From JAGWBJ01 sp964291465 (GTDB lineage Bacteria > Chloroflexota > Dehalococcoidia > Lucifugimonadales > JAGWBF01), in contig OZ219942.1 in NCBI GenBank assembly GCA_964291465.2, positions 124,001-188,000 of the forward strand: a DNA stretch of 64,000 nucleotides. Reading direction: 5' to 3'. The position numbers and the translations under genes were made by a program. The notes below the pieces were generated by a model that worked only from the letters and a program-made list of their open reading frames with translations, made no database searches and was not told the DNA's origin. Below, one piece after another: positions 34,175-43,080 of this stretch. Within the stretch, counting starts at the first letter, position 1, and every line of letters begins with the position of its first letter.

Positions 34175-35557
34175 CTACGCCGTCCTGAGGGCGTCGGCCA
34201 GACCGGCGACGTCCGGGACGCCGTCCAGGGCATCCACCATGTCGATGATCTCCTCGGCCCGGCCGGGGGAGAGCCTGGTGGCGGCGCACTCCCGGAACTT
34301 GTCCAAAAGGGCCTCCCGGGTCAGGGGCTCGCCTCCAGGATAGGCCCTGGGGCGGCGTCGGAAGCCGCCGAAGGCCCTGCCGTCCTTCAGGTGGATGGTA
34401 ACCTGACTGGCGGGAGCGTCGTGCCCGTCGGCCACGGCGGCGAAATCGGGGTGCTGGGCCGGCCTGACCCTCCCGCGCATCTGCGACACGCGGGGGTCGT
34501 GCACCGCATCCTCCGAGAACTCGCGAATGCCTGCCCTTCCGTACACCAGGGCCGCCGCGATGGCGTGGGTCATGCTGTACATCGCCTCGGCGCTGGTCTT
34601 CGGGTCGTCGAAGGGCACGATGGTCCTGGCCAGGTCAGTATGCAGATAGTCGACCCGCTCCACCTGGTCCGGCGTGATCCCGTGCCGTCCGACCAGGTCC
34701 AGGGTCGTGTCTATGCCGGGCAACACGGCGCTGTTGCACGGGTGGAGCTTTATCCCGATGCCGGGGTCCACGAAGTACCAGCGCCCCTCCTCGGCGAGGG
34801 CGGCCCTGCTGGCCTCCAGGTCTACGCCGTCTTCCCCCACGGTGGCGGCGTAGAAGCCGTAGTGGTGCTCCAACACCGGGGAGGACGAGGTGAAGCCGGC
34901 CCGGGCCAGGAGCGAGGCCTCGACCCCCACCTGGGCCGCGTTGCCCATGTGCATCGCCTTGGTATGAGAGCCGAAGTTGGCCCTGAGGCCGGAAGCCATG
35001 GAGGCCGCCGTGCCCAGGGCGTTGGTGGTCCTGGGGGTGTCCAGCCCCAGGAGATGGGCGGCGCTGGCCGTGGCGCACATGGCCCCCAGCACCCCCGTGG
35101 CATGCCAGCCCCGGAGGTAGAGGGAGGGGATGACCGCCGCGCCCAGGCGGACGGCAGCCTCGTAGCCAGCCACCAGGGCCGTCAACACCGACCTGCCGGT
35201 CAGGCGCTCCGCCTCCCCCAGGGCCAGGAGGGCGGACAGGGAGGAGCCGCTGGTGTGGCAGATAATCACGAAGTTGGTGTCGTCGTAGTCCAGCGCGTGG
35301 GCGCTCACCCCGTTGGCAAGGGCCGCCAGCGGCGCCGGGGCCCGAAGGGAGGTGCCGACGACCGTCTGGCCCCGGTCGGCGGCGCCCAGGACCCCCGACT
35401 CACGGAGCTTCGACGACGACTCCACATCCACCCCCGCCAGCATGACCCCGATGGTATCCAGGATATGGGCCTTGGCCCGCTCGACCACCGCGTCGGGCAG
35501 GGAGTCGAAGGAGACTCCGCCGAGGTACCGGGAGACCTGGGTGCAGATGTCGGTCAT
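34175..35557 (-). CDS. MmgE/PrpD family protein
   Basis: 460 residues. The family includes 2-methylcitrate dehydratase and cis-aconitate decarboxylase. AKAHILDTIGVMLAGVD starts the helical domain. ALDYDDTNFVIICHTSGS is the conserved active-site stretch (family pattern DDT/H..), then FGSHTKAMHMGNAAQVGVEA with the conserved Lys and His, and IKLHPCNSAVLPGID. No prpB or prpC lies nearby, so another dehydratase or decarboxylase substrate is likely. It is 43 bases downstream of the alpha/beta-hydrolase homologue on the same strand, probably one transcript. Confidence 0.9.
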   Translation of the reverse strand: MTDICTQVSRYLGGVSFDSLPDAVVERAKAHILDTIGVMLAGVDVESSSKLRESGVLGAADRGQTVVGTSLRAPAPLAALANGVSAHALDYDDTNFVIICHTSGSSLSALLALGEAERLTGRSVLTALVAGYEAAVRLGAAVIPSLYLRGWHATGVLGAMCATASAAHLLGLDTPRTTNALGTAASMASGLRANFGSHTKAMHMGNAAQVGVEASLLARAGFTSSSPVLEHHYGFYAATVGEDGVDLEASRAALAEEGRWYFVDPGIGIKLHPCNSAVLPGIDTTLDLVGRHGITPDQVERVDYLHTDLARTIVPFDDPKTSAEAMYSMTHAIAAALVYGRAGIREFSEDAVHDPRVSQMRGRVRPAQHPDFAAVADGHDAPASQVTIHLKDGRAFGGFRRRPRAYPGGEPLTREALLDKFRECAATRLSPGRAEEIIDMVDALDGVPDVAGLADALRTA

Positions 35558-35600
35558 GGGCAGACTCCTTGGCCTTGTCGCCGGTCCAAGGCGCTATGGA

Positions 35601-36464
35601 CTACTCTTGGAGCACCCCGAGCCCGGTCAGGAACTGGAGGACCTGGGCCGCGCACCCCTCGGGGTTGGCATAGCCCAGGTCGTAGCCGGGACCGTCCACG
35701 GTAACGGTGCTCACGTTGGGGGCGTTGACCAGGGCTTCCCGCTCGTCCTCCCGGAGGGCGGCGTCGCCCTCGCTCCCGGCAAGGTAGAGGGTCGGCACGC
35801 CGATGTCATCCAGCCAGGGGATGGCGTCGACGGAGCCCATGGCCCGGTAGAACTCCGCGGCGAGCAGCGGGTCGTTCTGGGATATCTGGTCGATGTACCA
35901 GTCCACGTAGCCCTGGGGGGCCTGGCGCATCCTGGGCCGCGCCCGTACCGAGACGTTGGCCCACCGGCGCATGCCCTTGGAGAGCATCAGGTCGATGCTG
36001 CCCTGGCCCTGCACCGTCTCGCCGGGCTTCAGGTCCGCAGCGTTCCTGTCAAGCTGAACCCGGCCCGGCCTCAGGTGAAGGCTCATGACGGCCAGGGCGT
36101 GAAGCCTCTGGGGAGCCCTGGCGGCCAGACTCAGGCCCGTCAGCGCGCCGGTGGCTTCGCCTATCCAGACGACCCTTTCCAGCCCCAGATGGTCAAAGAG
36201 GGCCAGGGCGTCCAGTATCCGCGACTCGACCGAGTTGTGAAAGGTCTCGATGGGGACCTTGGAGAGACCGAGGCCGCGAAGGTCTACCCGCACCACCCGG
36301 AGCCGGCGGGCCAGCAGGGGCACCCAGGCGTACCAGAGGTCCGAATTCCTGGGATGCCCGTGGCACAGCACCGCCGTGGGCGCGTCGACCCACGGGTCGG
36401 TGAAGTCGTCGTACCTATAATAGAGGAGGGCGCCCCCGGGTCCTCGGAAGCTCTCAACGCTCAT
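35601..36464 (-). CDS. Alpha/beta-hydrolase fold protein lacking the catalytic Ser and His
   Basis: 287 residues. The fold is clear: TAVLCHGHPRNSDLWYAWVP (oxyanion loop), RLRVVRVDLRGLGLSKVP, and a cap region with many Arg and Gln. The nucleophile elbow reads VWIGEATGALTG, so Ala104 stands where the Ser of GxSxG should be. The C-terminal region that should hold the His reads GPGYDLGYANPEGC. It is probably not a hydrolase of the usual kind; it may be a binding or lyase-like member. The start ATG 36464 has GGAG seven bases upstream. It precedes the MmgE/PrpD gene. Confidence 0.85.
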   Translation of the reverse strand: MSVESFRGPGGALLYYRYDDFTDPWVDAPTAVLCHGHPRNSDLWYAWVPLLARRLRVVRVDLRGLGLSKVPIETFHNSVESRILDALALFDHLGLERVVWIGEATGALTGLSLAARAPQRLHALAVMSLHLRPGRVQLDRNAADLKPGETVQGQGSIDLMLSKGMRRWANVSVRARPRMRQAPQGYVDWYIDQISQNDPLLAAEFYRAMGSVDAIPWLDDIGVPTLYLAGSEGDAALREDEREALVNAPNVSTVTVDGPGYDLGYANPEGCAAQVLQFLTGLGVLQE

Positions 36465-36551
36465 GACGGGCTCCATCGCCGGTGCGGACTGCGCCCGGTC
36501 CCTGGGGTCATGACCCCGGGCCACCACGCCCCCCAAGGCCGGTCTGCGGCC

Positions 36552-36580
36552 AGTGTAACAGCGCCGGACACGGCCTTCAA
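36552..36580 (-). promoter_or_regulatory. Promoter for the alpha/beta-hydrolase and MmgE genes
   Basis: Minus strand: TTGAAG (36580-36575), 17 bases, TACACT (36557-36552). It is back to back with the plus-strand promoter at 36594, the two -35 elements being only 13 bases apart, so one regulator could control both. Confidence 0.6.
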
Positions 36581-36593
36581 CGGCGCACCCATG

Positions 36594-36623
36594 TTGAACC
36601 GTCCTTCGGGTTTCGAGTAAGAT
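36594..36623 (+). promoter_or_regulatory. Promoter for the SHMT-like gene
   Basis: TTGAAC (36594-36599), 18 bases, TAAGAT (36618-36623), 40 bases before the ATG at 36663, which has GGGAGCAGG upstream. Confidence 0.6.
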
Positions 36624-36662
36624 AGCGCGTATCATGGGCATCCTCATATATGGGAGCAGGCC

Positions 36663-37940
36663 ATGGCTGACGAGAGGCCGGGCGCATCCCTCGCCGCCGA
36701 CGACCTGGAACGCATGACGGGCGGAGATCCGCGCAGTGTCGTCGACCTGGTGGAGTCGCTCACCGAGGATCACAACGCCGAGCAACGGCGGATACTGGAC
36801 CTGAACGCGGCCCACAGCCTGCTCAGCCCCAAGGTCAAGGCCATCATGGCGTCGGACCTGATGGAGAGCACACAGGCCGGGGAACACGGCAGCACCGAGG
36901 CCCTGGACCGGGCCCAGGCCATGCTGTCGGAGATGGGCAAGAAGCTGTTCGACGTGCCCCACGTGGAGTACCGCCCGGCCTCGGGGGCCCAGGCCAACGG
37001 GCTGTTCTTCCTGGGAGCCATGAAGCCCGGAGACGCCGTGATGGCCCTCTCGGCCAGGAACGGGGGCCACTACACCTACCAGGAGGTCAGCTACCCGGGC
37101 GCCTACGGCCTGGACATCACCGAGGTGCCCTGCGACGGGGAGGACTACCCCACGGTGAACCTGGAGCACCTGGCCGACGAGGTGCAACGGGTCAGGCCCA
37201 AGTGGCTGACGGTCGGCGGCGCCACCATGCTCTTCCCCTACCAGCTCCGGGAGATCTCGGAGATGGTGCGCAGCGTGGGCGGCAGGGTCCACTACGACGG
37301 GGCGCACATCCTGGGCCTAGCCGCCAGCGGCGTGTTCCAAGACCCGCTGCACGAGGGCGCCTCGGTCATGACGGGCTCCACCCAGAAGACCCTGAGCGGC
37401 CCCCTGGGAGGCCTCGTCCTCATGCACGACGAAGACGTGGCCCAGGCCCTGAACAGCCGGATCCCCAACCTCATCGCCAGCTTCGCCAACAACCGGACCG
37501 TGGCCCTGGCCATCACCATGGCGGAGCACCTGGCCTTCGGGGACGAGTACGCGGCGGCCGTGGCCGCCAACGCCCGGGCCCTGGCCTCGGCCCTGGACGC
37601 GGAGGGGTTCACGGTGCCGGGCAAGGACCGGGGGTTCACCCGGTCCCACGTGGTGCTGGTGGACCTGGACCCCACTCCCCACGGGGCCGGGTCGGTGAGC
37701 GTCCTGAGGCGGGCGGGGATAGTCAGCTCCCTGGCGGCCCTGCCCCGCACCTACCCCGAGAAGCGGGCGCTGCGCCTGGGCTCTCCCGTCTGCACCAAGA
37801 AGGGAATGGGCGAGGCCGAGATGGTCGAGACGGCCAGGCTCATACGGCGGGTGCTGCTGGAGGGCGAAGAGCCCGAGGCCGTCGGCCGGGACGTGGCCGC
37901 CCTCGCAGCGGCGTTCCCGGACGTCCGGTACTGCTTCTGA
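36663..37940 (+). CDS. Divergent serine hydroxymethyltransferase-like PLP enzyme
   Basis: 425 residues, fold type I. VHYDGAHILGLAASG (Asp212, His215) and TGSTQKTLSGPLGGLVL (PLP Lys242) match SHMT DMAHIAGL and TTHKTLRGPRGG. However, the Lys motif reads STQK and not TTHK, and the N-terminal SHMT signature of the tetrahydrofolate and substrate region is replaced by IMASDLMESTQAGEHGS. A role as folate-independent aldolase, transaldolase or racemase of hydroxy amino acids is more likely than one-carbon metabolism. The hyuA gene follows after 30 bases, so the two are co-transcribed. Confidence 0.82.
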   Translation: MADERPGASLAADDLERMTGGDPRSVVDLVESLTEDHNAEQRRILDLNAAHSLLSPKVKAIMASDLMESTQAGEHGSTEALDRAQAMLSEMGKKLFDVPHVEYRPASGAQANGLFFLGAMKPGDAVMALSARNGGHYTYQEVSYPGAYGLDITEVPCDGEDYPTVNLEHLADEVQRVRPKWLTVGGATMLFPYQLREISEMVRSVGGRVHYDGAHILGLAASGVFQDPLHEGASVMTGSTQKTLSGPLGGLVLMHDEDVAQALNSRIPNLIASFANNRTVALAITMAEHLAFGDEYAAAVAANARALASALDAEGFTVPGKDRGFTRSHVVLVDLDPTPHGAGSVSVLRRAGIVSSLAALPRTYPEKRALRLGSPVCTKKGMGEAEMVETARLIRRVLLEGEEPEAVGRDVAALAAAFPDVRYCF

Positions 37941-37970
37941 TCCATGTCCACCCGCCGTGAGTAGCTCCGG

Positions 37971-40040
37971 ATGACCCAGGTCCGCGTGGGCATCGACGTG
38001 GGCGGCACCTTCACCGACACCCTGGTGGCGGACCCGGAGGGCGGGGCCATCGTCCGGGCGAAGGTGCCCTCCACTCCCGGCGACCCGTCGGTGGGAATCC
38101 TGACGGGGCTTGCCCAGGGCCTCAGAGTCCGGGGCGCCGCCATGGGCGACGTGGCCTACTTCGCCCACGGCACCACGGTGGCGACCAACGCCCTCCTGGA
38201 GCGCCGGGGGGCCAGCGCCGGCCTCGTCACCACGGAGGGGTTCCGCGACCTGCTGGAGATAGGCAGGCAGGCCCGCCCGGACCTGTACGACCTGCAGGTG
38301 GACAGGGCGGAGCCGCTGGTGCCCCGGGACCTGCGCCTGCAGGTCCCCGAGCGCATCTACTACGACGGCAGCGTCGTCACGCCGGTTGACATGGACCGGC
38401 TGGACGAGGCCATCGGCCTCCTGGCCCGGGCGGAGGTCGAGGCGGTGGCCGTCTGCTTCCTCCACAGCTACGTCAACCCCGTCCACGAGGAGCGAGTGCT
38501 GGCCCGCCTGCGGGAGGCCCTGCCCAACGCCTACCTCTCCATCTCGTCACAGGTGAACCCCGAGTTCCGGGAGGTGGAACGCCTCACGACGACGGTGGTG
38601 AACGCCTACGTCGGCCCGGTGATCAACCGCTACGTGGGGAGCCTGAAGAGGCAGCTCTCGGACCGGGGCGTGGGAGCAAGCCCCTACGTGAGCCAGTCCA
38701 ACGGTGGCCTCATCTCCCTGGACGAGGCGATGCACAGGCCGGTGCGGGTCCTGCTGTCGGGGCCCAGCGTCGGGGTCATGGGCGCGGCCCAGGTGGGAGA
38801 GCAAGCCGGGTTCCGCAACCTGATCACCTTCGACATGGGGGGCACCAGCGCCGACGTGAGCCTGGTGCAGGACGGGGTCCCGCGGACGGCCACCGAGCGG
38901 GAGGTCGCCGGATACCGGCTGCGCAGCGCCATGGTGGACATCCACACCGTCGGCGCCGGCGGAGGCAGCATCGCGTGGCGGGACTTGGGCGGACTGCTCA
39001 AGGTGGGCCCCCAGAGCGCGGGGGCCGACCCGGGTCCCGCGTGCTACGGCAAGGGCGGGAGTGAACCGACGGTCACCGACGCCCACGTGGTGCTGGGCAG
39101 CCTCAACTCCCGGCACCTGCTGGGCGGGAGCATGCCCATCGAGGCCCAGCGCAGCCACGACGCCATCGCCGAGCTGGGCGACCGCCTGGGCCTGTCGCCC
39201 CGGGACACGGCCAGCGGGGTCGTCTCGGTGGTGGTGGCCAACATGGTGCGGGCCATCCGGCTGGTGTCGGTGCAGCGGGGCCACGACCCCCGGGACTACA
39301 CCCTGGTGTCCTTCGGGGGCGCGGGGCCGCTGCACTCGGGCTGGATAGCCAGGGAGCTGCACATACCCTCCGTGCTGGTCCCCTCCTCGCCTGGGCTGCT
39401 CTGCGCCTTCGGCCTGCTGGTGTCGGACATCCGCAGCGACCTGGCCCACACTCGGCTGGTGGAGATGGAAGACGCTGGCCCCGAGATGGTGGCTGAGACC
39501 TTCGCCCGCCTCCAGAGGGAGGGGGACGCCTGGCTGGACAGGGAGAGCATCCCGCCCCGTCAGCGGGCGTTCAGCCAGTGGGTGGACATGCGCTACCGGG
39601 GCCAGAACTACGAGCTGACCATAGAGGCGCCGGCGGACATCACGGCTACCGGCGGCATGGAGGAGCTGGCCCGGCGGTTCCACGCCGCCCACGAGCGGTC
39701 CTACGGCTACGCCGCTCCGGACGAGCCCGTCCAGATGGTCACTTTCCGGGTCGAGGCCGTGGGCGCGGTCCCCCGGACGCCGGTCCAAGCGGCTCCCCTG
39801 GGACCCGAGGACCCCGGGTCCGCCGTCGTCGGAGGACGCCTGGTACACCTGGACGGCCGCGACTGGGACTGCCCCATCTACGACCGCGAGGGCCTGGAGC
39901 CGGGCAACCGGGTCCCAGGCCCCGCCGTCATCGAGCAGATGGACACCACCACGCTGGTGCTCCCGGACCAGCGCGCCCGGGTCGACGGCCACCGGAACCT
40001 TGTCATAGACACGGGGAACGCACCGGAGCCGACGGGGTAG
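37971..40040 (+). CDS. HyuA-type hydantoinase/oxoprolinase ATPase subunit
   Basis: 689 residues. The actin-like ATPase half of ATP-dependent hydantoinase, 5-oxoprolinase and acetone carboxylase systems. GIDVGGTFTDTLVADPEG is the phosphate loop. FAHGTTVATNALLER, FDMGGTSADVSLVQDGVP and GAGGGSIAWRDLGG follow, with GNRVPGPAVIEQMDTTTLV at the end. The usual HyuB partner is missing beside it; the nearest hyuB starts 3 kb downstream, behind the CotH gene. It is linked to the SHMT-like enzyme. ATG 37971 has no strong ribosome site. Confidence 0.92.
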   Translation: MTQVRVGIDVGGTFTDTLVADPEGGAIVRAKVPSTPGDPSVGILTGLAQGLRVRGAAMGDVAYFAHGTTVATNALLERRGASAGLVTTEGFRDLLEIGRQARPDLYDLQVDRAEPLVPRDLRLQVPERIYYDGSVVTPVDMDRLDEAIGLLARAEVEAVAVCFLHSYVNPVHEERVLARLREALPNAYLSISSQVNPEFREVERLTTTVVNAYVGPVINRYVGSLKRQLSDRGVGASPYVSQSNGGLISLDEAMHRPVRVLLSGPSVGVMGAAQVGEQAGFRNLITFDMGGTSADVSLVQDGVPRTATEREVAGYRLRSAMVDIHTVGAGGGSIAWRDLGGLLKVGPQSAGADPGPACYGKGGSEPTVTDAHVVLGSLNSRHLLGGSMPIEAQRSHDAIAELGDRLGLSPRDTASGVVSVVVANMVRAIRLVSVQRGHDPRDYTLVSFGGAGPLHSGWIARELHIPSVLVPSSPGLLCAFGLLVSDIRSDLAHTRLVEMEDAGPEMVAETFARLQREGDAWLDRESIPPRQRAFSQWVDMRYRGQNYELTIEAPADITATGGMEELARRFHAAHERSYGYAAPDEPVQMVTFRVEAVGAVPRTPVQAAPLGPEDPGSAVVGGRLVHLDGRDWDCPIYDREGLEPGNRVPGPAVIEQMDTTTLVLPDQRARVDGHRNLVIDTGNAPEPTG

Positions 40041-40113
40041 CTCCTGCTTAGACCGACTCAAGAGACCAAACTCAAGCTGGGATCAGACTCAAGCTCATAA
40101 AGGGGTGAACCCG

Positions 40114-42966
40114 GTGCGAACCATCGCCGCCCTGCTGCTCGCTGTGTCGGTTGCGGCCCTGACGCTCGGGTGCCAGGGTGACGCCACGGGCACGCCAGGG
40201 GCCACGCCGTCCCCGGCGGCGCAGGGGACGGCAACGGAAGCCCCCTCTTCTGCGACGCCCCCGGCTACGGTTGCGCCCCCCACCGCGCCCGCACCCACCA
40301 GGGATGCCGCACCGACGGCGACAGCGGCGCCAACGCCCCCGGCCACGCCGGACACGAGGGGCGAAGCCGATGCCAGCGACGCCTACTTCGCCCTGGACCG
40401 GGTGCTGGACATCAGCATCGAAATCGCCGCCGAGGACTGGGACACCCTGCGCCACCAGACCCGGACCTTCGAGGACCTGATGGCCGAGATCGAGGAGTAC
40501 GGCCTCTCCCGGCCCTTCGCCGACATCTACGACTGGTTCTCCGGCACGGTGACCGTGGACGGCGAAACACATACGGACGTAGGCGTCCGCAAGAAGGGGT
40601 TCATCGGCTCCCAGAGCGACACCAAGCCCTCCCTCAAGCTCCGCTTCGACAAGTACGTGGACGGCCAGGCCCTGGGCGGGGCCCATTCGTCTTCATACCC
40701 GATGGAGCGCATGACCCTGAACAACAGCATCCAGGACCCCTCCATGGTCAACACCTGCCTGTCGTACCGGGTCTTCGCCGCCGCAGGCAGCCCCGCGCCG
40801 CGCTGCAACTTCGCCACCGTCTCGGTGAACGGGAAGGAGCTGGGGCTGTACGTTCACGTCGAGGAGATCAAGCCCCCGTTCCTGGCCCGCCACTTCGAGA
40901 GCGCCGAGGGCAACCTGTACGAAGGCACCGTCAGCGACTTCACCCCCGACTATCGCGGCACCTTCGAGAAGAAGACCAACGAGGACGACGCCGACTGGTC
41001 GGACGTCGACGCCGTGGTTGCCGCCCTGCAGGACCCCTCGGACGCCGGCTTAGACGCGTTGTCGGAGGTCGTAGACCTGGACCGCTTCCTGTCGTTCTGG
41101 GCGACGGAGGTACTGGTGGGACACTGGGACGGGTACGCCGGCAACCGCAACAACTACCACTTCTACCGGGAGCCCGGCGGCCCCTTCGTCTTCATACCCT
41201 GGGGCGTCGACGACACGTTCCACCTGAAGGACGACCCCAACCCCTTCGACAACATCAGCGACCCGCCGCCGTCGTTCCTGGCCCTCACCGCCATCCCCAA
41301 CCGCCTATACAACCACTCCGGCTGGCGGACGAGGTACGCCAGGCGGCTCAAGGAAGTCCTGGACGCCGTCTGGGACGAGGCCAGGCTGCTGGCGGCCGTG
41401 GACCAGATGGCCGCCATCGTCCAGCAGCACGCCCTGCCCGAGGCCAGGCCGGCCGCCGCCAAGGACACGGAGCGCGTGCGCAAGTTCATCCTGAAGCGGA
41501 AGGGCGAAATCCTGGCCGACCTCACGCCGGAGCCGCCGGACTGGCCGGAGCCCTGGGATGAAGGCCCGACCACCGGCCCGCAGCTCGGCTCCCTGGAAGT
41601 GGCCTTCACGACCACCTGGGGGAGCAACCGGAGCGCCAAGGGAGCGGTCGTCAGCCTGCTGCTGGACGAGTCCGCGGAGCCGGTCGACGGACTTGGGGCC
41701 ATCGCCCGCCTCTCCAGCGCGGAGGAGAAGCTCTTGCTACCGGCCATCGACGAGACCGCATCCATAATAGTCCTGGGAGTGGACGACGACGGTTCCATAA
41801 GCGGGATGACGCTGGTGCTGGCCCTGGAACAGCTTGCGGCCGGGGCCACGCTGGTCATTGGGGAGGACGCCATCGCGGGAGGAATTTGGAGCATCCCGCC
41901 GGGCGCGGCCGAGCCCAGCTTCTTCTACCCGTTCGCCGGGGGCGCGCTGTCGCTGACGGAGGCGGGGACGGAACCGGGTGCGGGCATAACAGGGGAGTTC
42001 GCGGGCGTTTTCGGGGGAGAGGCTCCAGTGGAAGAAGCCGTGTCCCCGGGAGAGACCGGGCCCGCAGCCTTCGAGGTGCGTTTCGAGACCGCGTGGGGGA
42101 CCAGCGATACCAACAACCCGCTGGCGGAGGGTACGACCTACGAGCTGAACGAGCACGGCGAGTGGGTCGCCGCGCCAAAGGGCGAGGCGGGGGCCACCGC
42201 CGGCCCGGCCAGCCCGCAGGAGGAGGCGGACATCGGTGTGGAGGATGCGGCGCTCATCACCGTCATGGGCCTCTATCCCGACTTTACCATCCAGGGGTTC
42301 ACCATCTGGCTGCCCCTGGACCGGCTTTCCGGAGGCGCCACGCTGACCATCGGGGAGGACCCCGGAGTCGGCGGCGTTGTGTGGCACATACCCCCCGGCG
42401 GCGCCGAGCCCCAGGGGTTCGTCCCGGTCACCGGCGGCGGCATCGAGCTGACCGACGCCGGCACGGAGCCGGGCACGGCCGTCGCGGGCCGCCTGTACGC
42501 CAGCTTCGGGGGCGCGGCGGGCGGCGGGGATAGCGCGACGACGGAAACGGTGGACCAAAGGGGCGTTATGGACATCGGCCTCGTCATCAACGAGGTGGCG
42601 GCCAAGGGCGACCCCCTCGACTGGTTCGAGCTTTACAACAGGTCGAGCGACCCCATAGGCCTCTTCGCCCTTCTGGTGGCCGACGACCTGACCGACGCCG
42701 GCAAGAGGGTGGCCTTCCCGGCCGGTACGGAAATCCGGCCGGGCGAGTACGTTCGGTTAGAGCTGGACAGGGACGGCTGGCCCGGGTTCGCGTTGGGGGG
42801 TGACGAGGAGCTGGGCATCTGGCTGCTGGACGGCACGCTGGTGGCAATGGTTGACTGGGACGAGGGGGACTCCGGCGAGGGCCAGAGTTACGCCCGGGTG
42901 CCCGACGCCTCGGGCGAGTTCCAGACCGTGGGCACTCCCACCCCGGGGGCCGCCAACCAGCCTTAG
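40114..42966 (+). CDS. Large CotH-kinase-family lipoprotein with lamin-tail domain
   Basis: About 950 residues. The signal sequence RTIAALLLAVSVAALTLGC ends in a lipobox Cys, so the protein is lipid-anchored outside the membrane. A Thr/Pro/Ala-rich linker runs to about 85. The CotH domain covers about 95-470 (GVRKKGFIGSQSDTKPSLKL, MTLNNSIQDPSMVNTCLSYR, LYVHVEEIKPPFL, WGVDDTFHLKDDPN). CotH proteins are atypical protein kinases of spore coats and surfaces. Two related domains of about 140 residues follow (about 490-630 and 653-805; each opens VAFTTTWGS or VRFETAWGT), then a lamin-tail domain (VINEVAAKGDPLDWFELYN). GTG 40114 is preferred (AAAGGGG eight bases upstream); GTG 40105 is the alternative. 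Confidence 0.85.
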   Translation: MRTIAALLLAVSVAALTLGCQGDATGTPGATPSPAAQGTATEAPSSATPPATVAPPTAPAPTRDAAPTATAAPTPPATPDTRGEADASDAYFALDRVLDISIEIAAEDWDTLRHQTRTFEDLMAEIEEYGLSRPFADIYDWFSGTVTVDGETHTDVGVRKKGFIGSQSDTKPSLKLRFDKYVDGQALGGAHSSSYPMERMTLNNSIQDPSMVNTCLSYRVFAAAGSPAPRCNFATVSVNGKELGLYVHVEEIKPPFLARHFESAEGNLYEGTVSDFTPDYRGTFEKKTNEDDADWSDVDAVVAALQDPSDAGLDALSEVVDLDRFLSFWATEVLVGHWDGYAGNRNNYHFYREPGGPFVFIPWGVDDTFHLKDDPNPFDNISDPPPSFLALTAIPNRLYNHSGWRTRYARRLKEVLDAVWDEARLLAAVDQMAAIVQQHALPEARPAAAKDTERVRKFILKRKGEILADLTPEPPDWPEPWDEGPTTGPQLGSLEVAFTTTWGSNRSAKGAVVSLLLDESAEPVDGLGAIARLSSAEEKLLLPAIDETASIIVLGVDDDGSISGMTLVLALEQLAAGATLVIGEDAIAGGIWSIPPGAAEPSFFYPFAGGALSLTEAGTEPGAGITGEFAGVFGGEAPVEEAVSPGETGPAAFEVRFETAWGTSDTNNPLAEGTTYELNEHGEWVAAPKGEAGATAGPASPQEEADIGVEDAALITVMGLYPDFTIQGFTIWLPLDRLSGGATLTIGEDPGVGGVVWHIPPGGAEPQGFVPVTGGGIELTDAGTEPGTAVAGRLYASFGGAAGGGDSATTETVDQRGVMDIGLVINEVAAKGDPLDWFELYNRSSDPIGLFALLVADDLTDAGKRVAFPAGTEIRPGEYVRLELDRDGWPGFALGGDEELGIWLLDGTLVAMVDWDEGDSGEGQSYARVPDASGEFQTVGTPTPGAANQP

Positions 42967-42983
42967 GAGGACCGGGGGCGTGA

Positions 42984-43013
42984 TTGACACCGTCAGGGGA
43001 GCGTTGGTACCAT
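42984..43013 (+). promoter_or_regulatory. Promoter for the hyuB-hyuA pair
   Basis: TTGACA (42984-42989), 18 bases, TACCAT (43008-43013), about 70 bases before the hyuB start. Confidence 0.6.
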
Positions 43014-43080
43014 CGCCCTGGCCGGGCGCGGGGCGTTCCCCCCGGGCGCCCCTCCCCACGGCCCACCTCCCAGGACGCGG

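Noticed and set aside
36465..37307. N-terminal extension of the alpha/beta-hydrolase frame
   Set aside because: The extension is antisense to the SHMT-like gene and crosses two promoters. ATG 36464 has its own ribosome site.
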